From positions 1-60,920 of the forward strand of contig NZ_JAKFWS010000061.1 in NCBI RefSeq assembly GCF_021731785.1: a stretch of 60,920 bases of DNA. Reading direction: 5' to 3'. Positions 1-10,781 of the stretch are shown one piece after another. The position numbers and the translations under genes were made by a program. This DNA is from Methylocystis sp. Lineage in GTDB: Bacteria; Pseudomonadota; Alphaproteobacteria; Rhizobiales; Beijerinckiaceae. Each line of letters opens with the position of its first letter. The stretch's first letter is position 1. The notes beneath the pieces were generated by a model. That model made no database searches. It saw nothing but the letters and a program-made list of their open reading frames with translations, and had not been told where the DNA came from.

Positions 1-177
1 GAACTCAACCCGGTCGAGAACCTCTGGCAGTTCATGCGCGACAACTGGCTCTCCAATCGCGTGTTCAAATCATACGACGACATCGTCGACCATTGCTGCG
101 ACGCCTGGAACAAACTCATCGAACAACCCTGGCGCATCATGTCCATCGGTTTGCGCGACTGGGCGCATCGGTTCTGA
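1..177 (+). mobile_element. IS630-family transposase, 3' end (partial)
   Basis: The window opens inside an open frame that encodes about 58 residues and stops at TGA 175-177. It contains NPVENLW followed by RDNW, which resembles the C-terminal part of IS630/Tc1-type DDE transposases, where the last acidic catalytic residue sits in an N-P-x-E-x-x-W context. The 5' part lies outside the window. No clear terminal inverted repeat or TA duplication could be placed after the stop, so the right end of the element is not defined. The N-terminal end of a transposase of the same type sits at the other edge of the window. Confidence 0.8.
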
Positions 178-179
178 TC

Positions 180-770
180 AGCACAGGTTGGTATCAGCAG
201 GTCAACCGCAACCCGACCAATATCATGCTCGCTCGTCTCGCGGGCGCATTCGCGCCCGGCGGCGCCTCGCACTATTTCAGCGGCTTTTATGTCTACGGAC
301 AATGGTATCTGACGGGCGAGGAACGCGCCGCCGCCTATGACGTAACGAACAAGCTCGGCGCGAACTTCAATCAGATCACGATCAAGCATCCGATGAGCGC
401 GGGCGGCATTGGCGCAGTTGGGCTCGCGGCGCGCTACAGCGCGCTCAATCTCAACAGCGGACCCTATAGCGGATCAAGCCTGTACAACATGCTCGCCTAT
501 ACGACGCTCATCGCGCCCAATCCCCCCGCGGCTTCCTATATCGCCAACGCCGGCGTGGTCGGCGGCCGCCAGCAGAACGTCACCTTGGGAATTAACTGGT
601 ATCCCGAGAATGGATTTCATTTCCAGTTCAATTGGATCCATGTGCTGCAGGCCTCCGCGCCCTTTAACGATTACGCTCTATACGCCACGGGCGTTCCGGC
701 GCGACAGGGCCCCTACTACAACGGCGTCCACCCCGACCTCTTCGAGGCGCGCGCACAGGTCTATTGGTAG
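180..770 (+). pseudogene. Porin (phosphate-selective porin O/P type), C-terminal fragment
   Basis: An open frame without its own start runs directly out of the IS630 remnant and stops at TAG 768-770, giving about 196 residues. The sequence alternates aromatic and polar residues as in beta strands. It contains a segment reading GQWYLTGEER and ends with the aromatic pair YW, as expected for an outer-membrane barrel. The pattern fits the C-terminal half of OprO/OprP-like porins, which form trimeric anion channels. The missing N-terminal half, and the join to the IS remnant three bases after its stop, suggest that the insertion disrupted the gene. A rearrangement or assembly join at the repeat is the alternative. 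The family call is from residue pattern only. Confidence 0.65.
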
Positions 771-1390
771 GACGCCCCCGAAAAACGTCGGTCGCGACGC
801 CGGTCGGCCGACGCGACAAATTTGCAACGCTCGCCGAAATTCGTCGAAGCAGAGCGGAACACAACTTGATTTCACGTGTTGTTGGGGTGACGCTTCAGAC
901 TGGTTGTTCAGTGGTCCATCTCTAAAAAGGAGATTCCCCAATGACCACGAGAAAACTTCAACGACGAAGAAACGCCATCAGGACGCTTCTTCAAAACCTC
1001 GATACTCGGCCTTTCTGTGAGGACACGCTCCCGCAGTCGGGGGGATGGTTGAGCCATCCGCGGCCGAGGCTCTCACGAAACGCATCCGGCGCCGCCGGGC
1101 AAAGCGACCGCAGGTAAATTCATCGCAGCCCGGCCACCGGCGGGCGACTCTGTCGTCGGCTGAAGCGCCGGGATGCAGCGTGCGTTGACGCCGTTCTTTT
1201 GGAAAAACGCCCCGACCGTGGACGTAGCGGCGGGGCGTTGTGCGTTGGAGCGGAGACGCCGCGCTCGTCGTTGCCGAACTTTTATATTGCTAAAGGCGCG
1301 TTTCACCCAGGCGCGTCGCCTCGCCCCTATGCGATGATGTGGCGAATCTCGGTTAGAATGTCGTCCGATCACACGCATTGCGAGGGGACA
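771..1390. other. Intergenic stretch without a convincing gene
   Basis: This stretch lies between the porin fragment and the membrane protein gene. The small open frames in it look like chance frames in GC-rich DNA. The one clear structure is a hairpin with a U-tract that works as a terminator on the minus strand (1202-1238). The 150 bp to its right, up to the divergent plus-strand gene, could hold a short minus-strand transcript. Confidence 0.5.
1202..1238 (-). terminator. Orphan intrinsic terminator
   Basis: Read on the minus strand, ACGCCCCG (1238-1231) pairs with CGGGGCGT (1214-1207). CCG/CGG extends the stem past a one-base bulge, and five T residues follow (1207-1203). No minus-strand protein gene lies just upstream: the next one to the right ends at 3155 and reads away from it. 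The terminator may therefore belong to an unannotated small RNA. Confidence 0.55.
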
Positions 1391-2159
1391 GTGCTCCTAA
1401 AATTTTGGATGTCGCAGACGATGCCCGTCATGGCGCTCCTGCTTGCGGGCGCCATGTCCGCTCTCGCGCTTTTCCTGTGTTGGCTGAGTTTTGCCTCGCT
1501 TTGCAGCCCATGCGCAGGACTGGAAGGGCGTCGTGCCGCCCTTCGTAGGCGTTCCAGCGACGCTGTTCGGCCTGCTGATGACTTTCCTTTCGCAGGATGT
1601 CTGGGATGCAAATCGCCGCGCCCATCAAGCGGTCGCGCTGGAGCGCGAACAATTGGCGACCCTGTCCGCGCTCTCCAGCAATAATGGAATCGACTCCGAC
1701 GGCATCTTAAGCGCCATACATGAGTATGTAGAGGCCGTCGTCGGCCTTGAATGGCAAGCCATGGAGGCCGGCGGCCAATCCCCCGAAACCGAGGCGGCGC
1801 TCAACAAGCTCAACGCCGCGGTGAGCGGCGCGAAAATTGGACCGTCCTTTCAGCGCGCGCTCATCGACGCCGTGATTGGTCTGCGATCAGCGCGAGATCA
1901 GCGGCTCGCGATTGCGAGCGCCTTTACTGACGATCGCAAATGGGCGGCGGTGCTGATCATCGCCTTTATCACTCAAATCGCGCTTGCCGTGACGCACCTC
2001 GACCGTCCGAAGCCGCAGCTTCTCGCGCAGGCGATTTTTGCTGCTGCAGCGATCGTGCCGATATCGCTCGTCGCTTCGGTGAATGACCCCTATTCGCCGC
2101 CAATTGCGATAACGTCCGACCAGCTGGCGCAGTTGCTCGAGCACTTTCCTCATAAGTGA
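1391..2159 (+). pseudogene. DUF4239-like membrane protein, apparent frameshift near 1500
   Basis: GTG 1391 is preceded by GAGGGG at a good distance and opens a frame encoding a hydrophobic helix (LLLAGAMSALALFLCWLSF). The rest of the protein lies one frame over. That part has a second helix around FVGVPATLFGLLMTFL, a charged stretch of about 100 residues, and two C-terminal helices (VLIIAFITQIALAV, AIFAAAAIVPISLV). Removing one T from the run at 1500-1502 joins the halves smoothly as ..FASLAAHAQDWKG... The restored protein has the architecture of DUF4239/bestrophin-like proteins (helices at both ends, soluble middle), whose function is unknown. If there is no error, translation could only start at TTG 1491, without the first helix. 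The shift may be genuine or a homopolymer sequencing error. Confidence 0.55.
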
Positions 2160-2211
2160 CTGGGCGGAGACAGAACGCGTCGGCCGCCGGGCGAGGAGCG
2201 AGTCCAACCAT

Positions 2212-3045
2212 ATGACCGAAATCCAAAAAGTCGCCGGCACCGCTTTCGTCGTCGCCGAGTTTCGCAATGACGAGAACAAGGAAGCCCATCCGCTCTATCA
2301 CGATCCTTTCGTCCACCTGTTTCTCGATCGGGAATCAAAGAAGGCGGCGGATCGCATTTCGCAGTCTTTCCCGCCGATCAGGAACAATGTGCGTTTGAGG
2401 ACGCGCTACTTCGACGACCGGCTTCGTCTTCAGATCGACCAGGGATTCCGGCAGATCCTCATTCTTGGCGCCGGCCTCGACACGAGGCCGCAACGAATCG
2501 CGAATGAGGGCGTCGCCTATTTTGAAATCGACGCGCCTGAAACTCAGGCGTTCAAGAAGGCGAAACTCGAAGAAAATTCCGTCGATCCCAACACGACATA
2601 TGTCGGCGCCGATTATCTGACCGACGGCATGCTCGCTCTCCTACGACAGAGCGGATTGGATTTCAGCCTTCCCACGCACGTCATATGGGAAGGCAACACC
2701 ATGTATTTGGATCACGGCGCCGTCCATCGCATTCTGACGGACCTCATGAGCGCGATCGGGCGCTGCTCGACGTCCTTCGACTATTTCGCCGAGGCTGTGA
2801 TCCGAGACGAAACCGGCGATCCGGAAATCTCCAGCGTCGTCGCAAGATTCGCCGCGATGGGCGCGCCCTGGACTTACGGAATCGACGATCTGGCCGAACT
2901 CGCCGCCCGATGCGGCGCGAAAGTGCTTGATCGCGTCACGCTCGCCGACCTTCATCGAACGTACTGGCCGGATCAGCCGTTGGCGTCGCCGCTCTATGGC
3001 TATTATTCGCTGTGCACGGTCGAAAACGTTGTAGAGCGGGCTTGA
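2212..3045 (+). CDS. Class I SAM-dependent methyltransferase (LCM/PPM1-like)
   Basis: This 277-residue protein resembles the leucine-carboxyl-methyltransferase-like family, often annotated as TIGR00027 methyltransferases. The SAM-binding glycine motif LILGAGLDTR is followed about 23 residues later by YFEIDAPE, where the acidic residue would bind the SAM ribose. The THVIWEGNTMYLD segment is typical of this family. The natural substrate is not predictable. Related proteins in actinomycetes and proteobacteria act on small secondary metabolites or polyketides. The start at ATG 2212 has GAGGAG about 13 bases upstream. The gene stands alone between the membrane protein gene and the convergent murC. 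Confidence 0.8.
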   Translation: MTEIQKVAGTAFVVAEFRNDENKEAHPLYHDPFVHLFLDRESKKAADRISQSFPPIRNNVRLRTRYFDDRLRLQIDQGFRQILILGAGLDTRPQRIANEGVAYFEIDAPETQAFKKAKLEENSVDPNTTYVGADYLTDGMLALLRQSGLDFSLPTHVIWEGNTMYLDHGAVHRILTDLMSAIGRCSTSFDYFAEAVIRDETGDPEISSVVARFAAMGAPWTYGIDDLAELAARCGAKVLDRVTLADLHRTYWPDQPLASPLYGYYSLCTVENVVERA

Positions 3046-3154
3046 CGCGCCGAGGAAATCTAAGCCTCACCAATGAAAGAAACGGCGCAAACGACGTCGA
3101 ACTCACGCATCGTCGTTTCGTCGAACACGCCAATCGCGTCGACCGCCGCCCCCG

Positions 3155-4564
3155 CTACATCGTCCCGCCCGCCGCGAGTTGCTCCGGCAGCGCATACGCC
3201 CACTGCGTAATATTGCCGGCGCCGAGGCACACGACGTAATCGCCTTGCGTGACGATTTCGCGGATCATCGCTGGCAGCACTTCGGGCGAGGGCAATCCCA
3301 TCGCGCGCCGATGGCCGTGCGCCTTGATCGCCGAGACGAGCGCGTCGCGATCGGCCCCCGGGATCGGCTGCTCTCCCGCCGGATAGACGTCGGCGATGAT
3401 GACCACGTCGGCGTCGTTGAAGCAGGTGGCGAAAGCATCAAAAAGCGACTGCAAACGCGAATAACGATGCGGCTGCATCAGCGCGACGACCTTGCCTTTC
3501 GTCGAGGCGCGCGCGGCGCGCAGCACGGCGGCGATTTCGACCGGATGATGGCCATAGTCGTCGAAAATCTGCACGCCGTTCCATTCGCCGGTCTTGGTGA
3601 AGCGCCGCTTCACGCCGCCAAAGCCGGCAAGCGCCTTGCGGATTTGTTCGGGTGAAAGGCCGAGCTGATTGGCGACGGCGACCGCCGCCGTCGCGTTCAA
3701 CGCATTGTGATGGCCCGGCATCGGCAGGACGAGATTCTCGAGATAGATCGCCTGCGACGTTTTGCGGTCGCGCAAGAGCACATTGAACTTCGACACGCCG
3801 CCCTCAAGATCGACGTCGAGCAGACGCACGTCGGCCTGCGGATTTTCTCCATAGGTGATGACGCGGCGGTCCTCGATGCGGCCGACGAGCTCCTGCACGG
3901 TCGGATGGTCGAGGCACATCACCGCGAAGCCGTAGAAGGGAATATTCTCGACGAAGTTGCGGAAGGCTTCCTTGATGGCGTCGAATGTATGGAAATGGTC
4001 GAGATGTTCGGGATCGATATTGGTGACGATGGCGACGTCCGCCGGCAGTTTGAGAAACGTGCCGTCGCTCTCGTCGGCCTCGACCACCATCCAGTCGCCG
4101 GCGCCAAGACGCGCATTGGTGCCATAGGCGTTGATGATGCCGCCGTTGATGACGGTCGGATCGAGCCCGCCCGCGTCGAGCAGCGTCGCGACGAGCGAGG
4201 TCGTCGTCGTCTTGCCATGCGTGCCGGCGATCGCGACGCATTGCTTGAGGCGCATCAGCTCGGCGAGCATTTCGGCGCGGCGCACGACAGGCAGACGTTT
4301 TTCACGCGCCAAGACAAGTTCGGGATTGTCGCGCTTGATCGCGGTCGAGACGACGACGACCGCCGCGTCGCCGAGATTCTTCGCGTCGTGGCCGATGCTG
4401 ACCGTCGCGCCCTTTTCGACGAGACGCTTGACATTGGCGTTTTCGGCGGCGTCCGATCCCTGCACCTTGTACCCGAGATTGAGCAGCACTTCGGCGATTC
4501 CAGACATGCCGATGCCGCCGATGCCGACGAAATGAATCGGGCCCAACTCTTTCGGCAGTTTCAT
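3155..4564 (-). CDS. murC: UDP-N-acetylmuramate--L-alanine ligase
   Basis: MurC adds L-alanine to UDP-MurNAc in the cytoplasm, the first amino acid of the peptidoglycan stem peptide. At 469 residues it has the usual size. The UDP-binding Rossmann motif GIGGIGMSG lies near residues 14-22, the ATP-binding loop GTHGKT at 114-119, and the Mur-ligase segments [10 protein letters not shown] and NIDPEHLDH follow. An in-frame upstream extension exists, but ATG 4564 is chosen because the family begins close to this Rossmann motif. It starts 2 bp after murG stops. It is the last gene of the operon here. murB, ddl and ftsQ, which usually follow in related bacteria, are absent. Confidence 0.97.
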   Translation of the reverse strand: MKLPKELGPIHFVGIGGIGMSGIAEVLLNLGYKVQGSDAAENANVKRLVEKGATVSIGHDAKNLGDAAVVVVSTAIKRDNPELVLAREKRLPVVRRAEMLAELMRLKQCVAIAGTHGKTTTTSLVATLLDAGGLDPTVINGGIINAYGTNARLGAGDWMVVEADESDGTFLKLPADVAIVTNIDPEHLDHFHTFDAIKEAFRNFVENIPFYGFAVMCLDHPTVQELVGRIEDRRVITYGENPQADVRLLDVDLEGGVSKFNVLLRDRKTSQAIYLENLVLPMPGHHNALNATAAVAVANQLGLSPEQIRKALAGFGGVKRRFTKTGEWNGVQIFDDYGHHPVEIAAVLRAARASTKGKVVALMQPHRYSRLQSLFDAFATCFNDADVVIIADVYPAGEQPIPGADRDALVSAIKAHGHRRAMGLPSPEVLPAMIREIVTQGDYVVCLGAGNITQWAYALPEQLAAGGTM

Positions 4565-4566
4565 CC

Positions 4567-5676
4567 CTAGCTCCGTTTCGTAGCGCCTCTTCGCGCCACG
4601 TCGATGATCAGATCGGCGAGCCGATCGGCGGCGTCGGCGACGCCGACGCTCTTTGCGGCTTCGGCGCGCGCGGCAAGCTGCGCCGGCGCATCGATGAGGT
4701 CGCAAAGCCGCCGCGTCAAAAATTCCGGCGTGAAGTCGCTCTGCTGCACGGTTTCAGCGCCGCCCGCCGCTTCGAGAAAAGCGGCGTTCGCCGCCTGATC
4801 CTGGTCGAGCGCATGCGGCAGCGGCACCAACATCGCCGGACGTCCAATGACCGCAAGCTCAGAGACGGTCGACGCGCCGGCGCGGGCGATAACATAATGC
4901 GCCGCCGCGACCCGCGCCGGGAAATCGGCGAAAAAGGACGCAATCTCGGCGCCGACCCCGGCGCCGGCGTAACTCGCCTCAACCCGCTCAAGATCCTCGC
5001 TGCGCGCTTGTTGCACGACGGCGATTCTCGCCCGCAGGGCGTCGGGGAGCGCCGCGACCGCCGCGGGCACGATGTCCGCCATGACGCGCGCCCCCTGAGA
5101 GCCGCCGGCGACAAGCAGCCGGAACATTCCATCGTCGGACGACGGATAGGGAATATTGGCGGCCTCGAGCACATTGGGACGCACCGGATTGCCGGTGACG
5201 ACGACCTTGCCTTTAAGGGCTGGCGGCGCAACGAGCGTCGGCAGGCCGGCGGCGATCCTGTCGACGCGGCCGGCGAGGAAGCGGTTGGCCTTACCCATCA
5301 CGCCATTCGCTTCGTGCAAGACGCTCGGCACGCCGAGATAGGAGGCGGCAAGCAAGGGCGGCACGGTCGGATAGCCGCCAAAGCCGATCACCGCGGCCGG
5401 CTCGATATGTCGCAGCAGCGCCGCCGCCTGCGCCGTCCCGATGGCGAGGCGCGCGACCGCCTGCGCCTTGGCGAAGAGCGAGCCGCCGCGCGGCGTCCCG
5501 GCGGGGATCACATGCATCGCCCGCGCGGGAAAATTCCCGCCATAGCGGAGCGCGCGCTCCTCGGTGACGAGTTCCGCCGCCAAACCGCGCGCGGCAAGCG
5601 CATGGGCGAGCGCCTCGGCCGGAAAGAGATGGCCGCCGGTGCCGCCCGCGGCGAGGAGAATCGGCGAATCGATCAT
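4567..5676 (-). CDS. murG: UDP-GlcNAc:lipid I N-acetylglucosaminyltransferase
   Basis: MurG is a GT28 enzyme at the inner face of the cytoplasmic membrane. It transfers GlcNAc from UDP-GlcNAc to lipid I, making lipid II. The N-terminal acceptor-binding loop [10 protein letters not shown] is near residue 11. The second glycine-rich motif GGSQGAR and the nucleotide-sugar site around [11 protein letters not shown] are both present. At 369 residues it has normal length. It lies 13 bp after ftsW and 2 bp before murC, so all three are surely co-transcribed. Confidence 0.97.
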   Translation of the reverse strand: MIDSPILLAAGGTGGHLFPAEALAHALAARGLAAELVTEERALRYGGNFPARAMHVIPAGTPRGGSLFAKAQAVARLAIGTAQAAALLRHIEPAAVIGFGGYPTVPPLLAASYLGVPSVLHEANGVMGKANRFLAGRVDRIAAGLPTLVAPPALKGKVVVTGNPVRPNVLEAANIPYPSSDDGMFRLLVAGGSQGARVMADIVPAAVAALPDALRARIAVVQQARSEDLERVEASYAGAGVGAEIASFFADFPARVAAAHYVIARAGASTVSELAVIGRPAMLVPLPHALDQDQAANAAFLEAAGGAETVQQSDFTPEFLTRRLCDLIDAPAQLAARAEAAKSVGVADAADRLADLIIDVARRGATKRS

Positions 5677-5689
5677 GCTGAGGCTTTTA

Positions 5690-6844
5690 TCACGCCGCGG
5701 CGGGAGCGCCGGTCGCGGCGAGCTCGCTCATCACCCTGGCCCGCGGCCGCTTGCGCGTGACGGCGAGCAGAAATCCCATGCCGAGCGACAGCGAGATGAG
5801 CGAGGAGCCGCCGTAAGAGACAAAGGGCAGCGTCATGCCCTTGGCTGGCATGAGATGCACGTTCACCGCCATGTTGATGCAGCTCTGCAGACCGAACAAC
5901 ATCACCAGCCCCGCTGTCGCAAAGCGGCAGAAGGGATCGCTGTTGCGCGCCGCCGAGAAGAGTCCCCGCACCACCACGAACGCGAAGACCGCGCCGAGCG
6001 CGATGCACACGAGAACGCCAAATTCCTCGCCGATGACCGCGAAGATGAAATCCGTGTGAGAGTCGGGCAGGATGCGCTTGATCGCCCCTTCGCCGGGTCC
6101 CCTGCCGAACCACGATCCGGCGATGAAACTCTCGAGCGCCGTCTCCGACTGAAAGTTGGCCGGCACGCCGGCGACCGGCGGCGGCGGCTCCAGAAACGTC
6201 TCGATGCGCGTATGGACATGCGGCACGAACTTGTAGGCGAGCAGCGCCGAAGCGCCGCCTAACCCGCCAAGTCCGACAACCCATATCCAGTGCAGGCCGG
6301 CCATGAAGAACAGCGCCGCCCAGACAATCGAAATCAGCATCGTCTGCCCGAAATCCGGCTGCAGCATCAGCGGCGCGATCGCGATCGGCAGCAGCAAAAG
6401 CGCGATGAGATTTCCGGGAACATCCTTGCGGCGCGCCCCTTCGGAGAACGCCCAGGCGACGAGCACGACAAAGGCGGGCTTGAGAAATTCGGAGGGCTGG
6501 ATGCCCAAGATCCATCGCTTCGCGCCCTTGACCTCCTGGCCGTAGAAAATTGTGGCGAAGACAAGCGCGAGGGAGACGACGAAAATCACCAGCGCGAGCC
6601 GGCGCACATGGCGCGGCGAAAGAAATGACGTGGCGACCATCACCACGAGCGCCGGCACAAGATAGATCGCCTGCTTGTTGACGAAGTGGAAGGTCGCCAG
6701 ATGCAACCGCTCCGCGACGGGCGGGCTGCCGGCCATGGCGAAGACGAGTCCGGCGACGATCAGCAGGGCTACGCTTGCAAGCAGCCAGCGATCGACCGTC
6801 CACGCCCAGTCCGAGAATGGCGTTCGGTGCGCGCGCGAGATCAT
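5690..6844 (-). CDS. ftsW: Lipid II polymerase FtsW (SEDS family)
   Basis: FtsW is a polytopic membrane glycosyltransferase that polymerises lipid II at the septum together with the transpeptidase FtsI. The 384-residue protein has about ten hydrophobic segments. It carries the SEDS signature near its C terminus ([18 protein letters not shown]) and the [10 protein letters not shown] segment conserved in FtsW/RodA proteins. Its position between murD and murG is the canonical one for FtsW rather than RodA. The start ATG overlaps the murD stop as ATGA. Confidence 0.96.
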   Translation of the reverse strand: MISRAHRTPFSDWAWTVDRWLLASVALLIVAGLVFAMAGSPPVAERLHLATFHFVNKQAIYLVPALVVMVATSFLSPRHVRRLALVIFVVSLALVFATIFYGQEVKGAKRWILGIQPSEFLKPAFVVLVAWAFSEGARRKDVPGNLIALLLLPIAIAPLMLQPDFGQTMLISIVWAALFFMAGLHWIWVVGLGGLGGASALLAYKFVPHVHTRIETFLEPPPPVAGVPANFQSETALESFIAGSWFGRGPGEGAIKRILPDSHTDFIFAVIGEEFGVLVCIALGAVFAFVVVRGLFSAARNSDPFCRFATAGLVMLFGLQSCINMAVNVHLMPAKGMTLPFVSYGGSSLISLSLGMGFLLAVTRKRPRARVMSELAATGAPAAA

Positions 6845-8268
6845 GACAGCCCTCCTTTTCGCGCCGCGATGACGGCGGGAAGCCCCTCGACGAGGCCGCG
6901 AAAGGCATCGCCGCGCGCCTCGAAATTGGCAAATTGGTCATAGGACGCGCAGGCCGGCGACAGCAGCACGACAGGCTCCGGCGCCCCTCCGCCGAGCGCG
7001 TCGAGCGCCGCGCGCGCCGTCGCAGTGTCGAGCGTTCCGCAACGCTCGAAAGGCAGCGCCCCCTCCAGCACGCGCGCAAAATCGTCGGTCGCCTCGCCGA
7101 TCAGATAGGCTTTGCGTATCCGCGAGAAATGCGGCCGCAGCGGCTCGACGCCGCCCTCTTTCGATCGGCCGCCAAGAATCCAGTAGATATCGGTGAAGCT
7201 CGTCAGCGCCTTTTCGGCCGCGTCGGCGTTGGTCGCCTTCGAGTCGTTGACGAACAACGCGCGCTCGATGCGTCCGACTTCCTCCATGCGATGCGGAAGG
7301 CCAGGGAAGCTCAGCAGGCCGCTCGCAATCTCGTCGTCGTCCAGCCCGCACTCCCATCCGGCGGCGGCGGCGAAAGCGGCGTTTTGCGCATTATGCGCGC
7401 CGCGTAGCGCGCGCGCGCCTTGAAGCGAGCTGATCAGTTCGGCTTCGTCAGGCGGATGCCCTTGCTCGCGGAAGTAGACGCTGCGATCCTCGACGTAGAA
7501 TCCCCAATCGAGCGCGCGCTTCGCCGACACCGGCACGACACGCTTCTCGGGCGGCGCGGCTTCGGCCAGGCGCGCGCCGATCGCATGGCAATAGGGATCG
7601 TCGACGCCAACCAAGGCCACTTCCGCCGCCGCGACCAGCCGTTCCTTGATGGCGGCGTAATTTTCGATCGTGCCGTGGCGGTCGATGTGATCCGGCGTAA
7701 TATTGATCAGCACGCCGATCGTCGGCGCCAGCGAGGGCGCGAGATCGATCTGGAATGACGAACATTCGATGACGTGAATGCGATCGTCCGACGGCGGCTC
7801 GAGATCGAGAATCGGCACGCCGATATTGCCGCCGAGCTGAACGTCGCGGCCGGCCTCGCGCAAGATATGCGCAATCAGCGCGGTCGTCGTCGATTTGCCG
7901 TTGGTGCCGGTGATCGCGACAAACGGCGACCCGCCGGCGCGCGCCTCTCTTTCGCGGCAGAACAGTTCGACGTCGCCGATGATCTGTACTCCGGCGGCCT
8001 TCGCCGCCTGCACAACCCAGTGAGGTTCGGGATGAGTCAGCGGCACGCCGGGCGACAGGACGAGCGCGTCGAAGCCGCGCCAATCCGCCGCCGCGAGATC
8101 TTCGAGCGCTATGCCTTGCGCCACCGCTTTTAGGCGGCCCGCTTCGCCGTCGTCCCACGCAGCGACCCGCGCCCCGCCGGCAAGAAGCGCGCGGGCCGTC
8201 GAAAGGCCCGAGCCGCCGAGGCCAAAGAGCGCCACGCGCTTGCCATTGAAGGTCTCGACCGGCGTCAT
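6841..8268 (-). CDS. murD: UDP-MurNAc-L-alanine--D-glutamate ligase
   Basis: MurD adds D-glutamate to UDP-MurNAc-L-Ala. The 475-residue protein has the N-terminal uridine-binding motif [11 protein letters not shown] near residue 13, the ATP loop GTNGKSTTT near 125, and the Mur-ligase motif [10 protein letters not shown]. The C-terminal domain includes NDSKATN and LGGRSKEGG, which are typical of MurD. The start ATG 8268 gives the standard N terminus. A much longer upstream open frame overlaps mraY and is not used. mraY stops 2 bp before this start, and the 3' end overlaps ftsW. Confidence 0.97.
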   Translation of the reverse strand: MTPVETFNGKRVALFGLGGSGLSTARALLAGGARVAAWDDGEAGRLKAVAQGIALEDLAAADWRGFDALVLSPGVPLTHPEPHWVVQAAKAAGVQIIGDVELFCREREARAGGSPFVAITGTNGKSTTTALIAHILREAGRDVQLGGNIGVPILDLEPPSDDRIHVIECSSFQIDLAPSLAPTIGVLINITPDHIDRHGTIENYAAIKERLVAAAEVALVGVDDPYCHAIGARLAEAAPPEKRVVPVSAKRALDWGFYVEDRSVYFREQGHPPDEAELISSLQGARALRGAHNAQNAAFAAAAGWECGLDDDEIASGLLSFPGLPHRMEEVGRIERALFVNDSKATNADAAEKALTSFTDIYWILGGRSKEGGVEPLRPHFSRIRKAYLIGEATDDFARVLEGALPFERCGTLDTATARAALDALGGGAPEPVVLLSPACASYDQFANFEARGDAFRGLVEGLPAVIAARKGGLS

Positions 8269-8270
8269 CG

Positions 8271-9353
8271 TCACCTCAGCTTCAAGGTCGAGAGGCCCAT
8301 GAGGGCCAACACGAAGGCGATGATCCAGAAGCGGATGACGATCTGCGGCTCCTTCCAGCCCTTCTGCTCGAAGTGATGATGAATGGGGGCCATCAGGAAG
8401 ATGCGCTTGCCGGTGAGCTTGTAATAGACCACCTGGAGGATGACCGACGCACCTTCGATGACGAAAAGTCCGCCGACGATGACGAGGATGAATTCCTGCT
8501 TCACCGCCACCGCCACCGAGCCGACGAGACCGCCTAGCGCCAGCGAGCCGGTATCGCCCATGAAGATTTGCGCCGGCGGCGCGTTGAACCATAGAAAGCC
8601 CAGTCCTGCGCCGATGAAAGCCGAGCAGACGATGGTCAATTCGCCGACGCCGGCCACGTAGTTGACGCCGAGATAGTTCGAAAAGATCGAATTGCCGACG
8701 AGATACGCAAAGATCGCGAAGGCGCCGGCGGCGATCATCGACGGCACGATGGCGAGTCCGTCGAGTCCGTCGGTGAGATTGACGCAATTGCCCGCCGATA
8801 CGATGACGAATGCGCCAAACAGGACGAAAAATGGGCCGAGCGTGGCGACGTAGCCCTTCACCATGGGAATGGCGAGCTTCGTCATGTTCTCTCCGCCGTT
8901 ATGCATCAGCGCGTAGCAGGCGAGGCCGGCGATCAGAAACTCCAGCGCCAGTCTTAGCTTGCCGGAGAAGCCGGCGTGCGACTGCTTGGTCACCTTGAGA
9001 TAGTCGTCGTAAAAGCCGATGAGGCCGAAGCCGACCGTGACGAAGAGCACGATCCACACATAGGAATTGCGCAAATTCGCCCAGAGCAGGGTCGCAGCGA
9101 CCAGTCCCGACAGAATCATCAGGCCGCCCATTGTCGGCGTGCCTTTTTTGGTCACGAGATGCGAAGCCGGCCCGTCCTCGCGGATCGGCTGCCCCTTGCC
9201 CTGCTTGATGCGCAACGCGGCGATCACGCCCGGTCCGAAGAAGAAGACGAAGAACAGCGCCGTCGCCGCCCCCATGGCGGCGCGAAAAGTGATGTATCGG
9301 AAGACGTTTAGCGGACTATAAAGATACGAAAAGTCCGCAAGCAGCGTCAGCAT
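8271..9353 (-). CDS. mraY: Phospho-MurNAc-pentapeptide transferase
   Basis: MraY transfers phospho-MurNAc-pentapeptide to undecaprenyl phosphate, forming lipid I. It is an integral membrane enzyme of about ten helices, and 360 residues is typical. Conserved signatures are [31 protein letters not shown] and the C-terminal APIHHHFE histidine motif. These carry the magnesium- and substrate-binding residues of the family. It lies 9 bp after murF and 2 bp before murD. Confidence 0.97.
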   Translation of the reverse strand: MLTLLADFSYLYSPLNVFRYITFRAAMGAATALFFVFFFGPGVIAALRIKQGKGQPIREDGPASHLVTKKGTPTMGGLMILSGLVAATLLWANLRNSYVWIVLFVTVGFGLIGFYDDYLKVTKQSHAGFSGKLRLALEFLIAGLACYALMHNGGENMTKLAIPMVKGYVATLGPFFVLFGAFVIVSAGNCVNLTDGLDGLAIVPSMIAAGAFAIFAYLVGNSIFSNYLGVNYVAGVGELTIVCSAFIGAGLGFLWFNAPPAQIFMGDTGSLALGGLVGSVAVAVKQEFILVIVGGLFVIEGASVILQVVYYKLTGKRIFLMAPIHHHFEQKGWKEPQIVIRFWIIAFVLALMGLSTLKLR

Positions 9354-9362
9354 CGTCTCTCC

Positions 9363-10781
9363 TCAATTCGCCATTTCGTGGGCCAACGCGGCTTTCAAGG
9401 CCGAAACGATCCGCGACATCCGCGAACCATTGGAGCCTTTGACCATCACCACGTCGCCGGGCCGAACGGCGGAGAGAACCGCCTCTTCCAGTTCCAGCGG
9501 CGTCGCCCGATGCGCGGCGCGCATCGAATCGGGCGCAGCGTAACTCAGGCGCGACATCAACGGCCCGGACGTGAATAGCAGATCAACCCTGGCGTCGATA
9601 AGGTCCTGGGCGAGCGCGGCATGCAGTTCGGCGGCCTGCGGCCCGAGCTCCAGCATGTCGCCCAAAACCGCGATCCGACGGCCGCCCGGCCCTGTCGGCG
9701 CGCCGCCAAGCAGCTCCAGCGCCGCGCGCATCGAGGTCGGGTTGGCGTTGTAGCTTTCGTCGATCAGCGTAAAGTCGCCGCCTGACGTCGATATTTTCTC
9801 TCGCCGTCCCCGTCCCGACGGCGGCTGGAAATCGGCGAAGACCGACGCCGCTTCCTCGAGATCCACGTCGAAAACGGCGCCGACGAGCAGCGCCGCGAGC
9901 GCGTTGACGGCGAGATGCCTGCCCGGCGCGCCGATACGGAAGCGCAGTCGACGCTCGAGAATCTGCGCTTCGACCAGAGCGCCTTCGCCATCCGGCGCGT
10001 AAGACAGGAGCCGCGCGTTGGCGCCTTCCGTCTCGCCAAAACTGACGACATGGCTGGCGTTCGGCGTCGCCGCCACGGCGAGACGCTCGTAAAAACCATC
10101 GTCGCGGTTGATGATCGCGACGCCGCCGTCGAGCCCCGAAAAGATTTCGGCTTTGGCGTCCGCAATCTTTTCGATCGAACCGAAATATTCAAGATGAACC
10201 GGCGCGATGCGGGTGACGACGGCGACGTGCGGTCGAACCTGGGCGACGAGCGCGGCGATTTCCCCCGCATGGTTCATGCCCAGTTCAAACACGCCAAAGC
10301 GCGTCTCCGCCGGCATACGCGCAAGCGTCAAGGGCACGCCCCAGTGATTGTTGTAAGACGCCGCTGAGGCATGCGTGTCGCCAAAGCGCGACAGCATGAG
10401 CCGGGTCATGTCCTTTGTCGACGTCTTGCCGACCGAACCGGTGATGGCGGTGATGAAGGCTTCGGTTCGTTCCCGCGCGCGCTGACCAAGCGATTCGAGC
10501 GACTGTTGCACGTCCCTGACGACGAAAAGCGGCCCTGCGCCGGAAAGCTCGCTCGCATGGGCTTCGTCGATCACCGCCGCCGCCGCGCCCTTCTCGAAGG
10601 CTGTCCGCACGAAGTCATGACCGTCGCGCGTTTCGCCCTTGATGGCGAAAAACAGGTCTCCGGGCTGAAGCGTGCGCGTGTCGATGGAAACGCCAGCGGC
10701 TTCGCGCGCAAGGCCGCCGCTGGCGCGCGCGCGCAGCGCACCGACCAGCGCCAATCCCGACCATAGCGGCCTCCCGGTCAT
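9363..10781 (-). CDS. murF: UDP-MurNAc-tripeptide--D-Ala-D-Ala ligase
   Basis: MurF attaches D-alanyl-D-alanine to the UDP-MurNAc tripeptide, completing the cytoplasmic stem peptide. The 472-residue sequence has the N-terminal SIDTRTLQPGDLFFAIKG segment, the ATP loop GSVGKTSTKD near residue 115, NHAGEIA, and the C-terminal VLGDMLELG motif. The start ATG overlaps the murE stop by four bases, implying translational coupling. Confidence 0.97.
   Translation of the reverse strand: MTGRPLWSGLALVGALRARASGGLAREAAGVSIDTRTLQPGDLFFAIKGETRDGHDFVRTAFEKGAAAAVIDEAHASELSGAGPLFVVRDVQQSLESLGQRARERTEAFITAITGSVGKTSTKDMTRLMLSRFGDTHASAASYNNHWGVPLTLARMPAETRFGVFELGMNHAGEIAALVAQVRPHVAVVTRIAPVHLEYFGSIEKIADAKAEIFSGLDGGVAIINRDDGFYERLAVAATPNASHVVSFGETEGANARLLSYAPDGEGALVEAQILERRLRFRIGAPGRHLAVNALAALLVGAVFDVDLEEAASVFADFQPPSGRGRREKISTSGGDFTLIDESYNANPTSMRAALELLGGAPTGPGGRRIAVLGDMLELGPQAAELHAALAQDLIDARVDLLFTSGPLMSRLSYAAPDSMRAAHRATPLELEEAVLSAVRPGDVVMVKGSNGSRMSRIVSALKAALAHEMAN

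Noticed and set aside
3707-4570. Long open frame on the plus strand opposite murC
   Set aside because: Antisense shadow of a clearly conserved gene, with arginine/histidine-rich composition caused by GC-rich codon usage.
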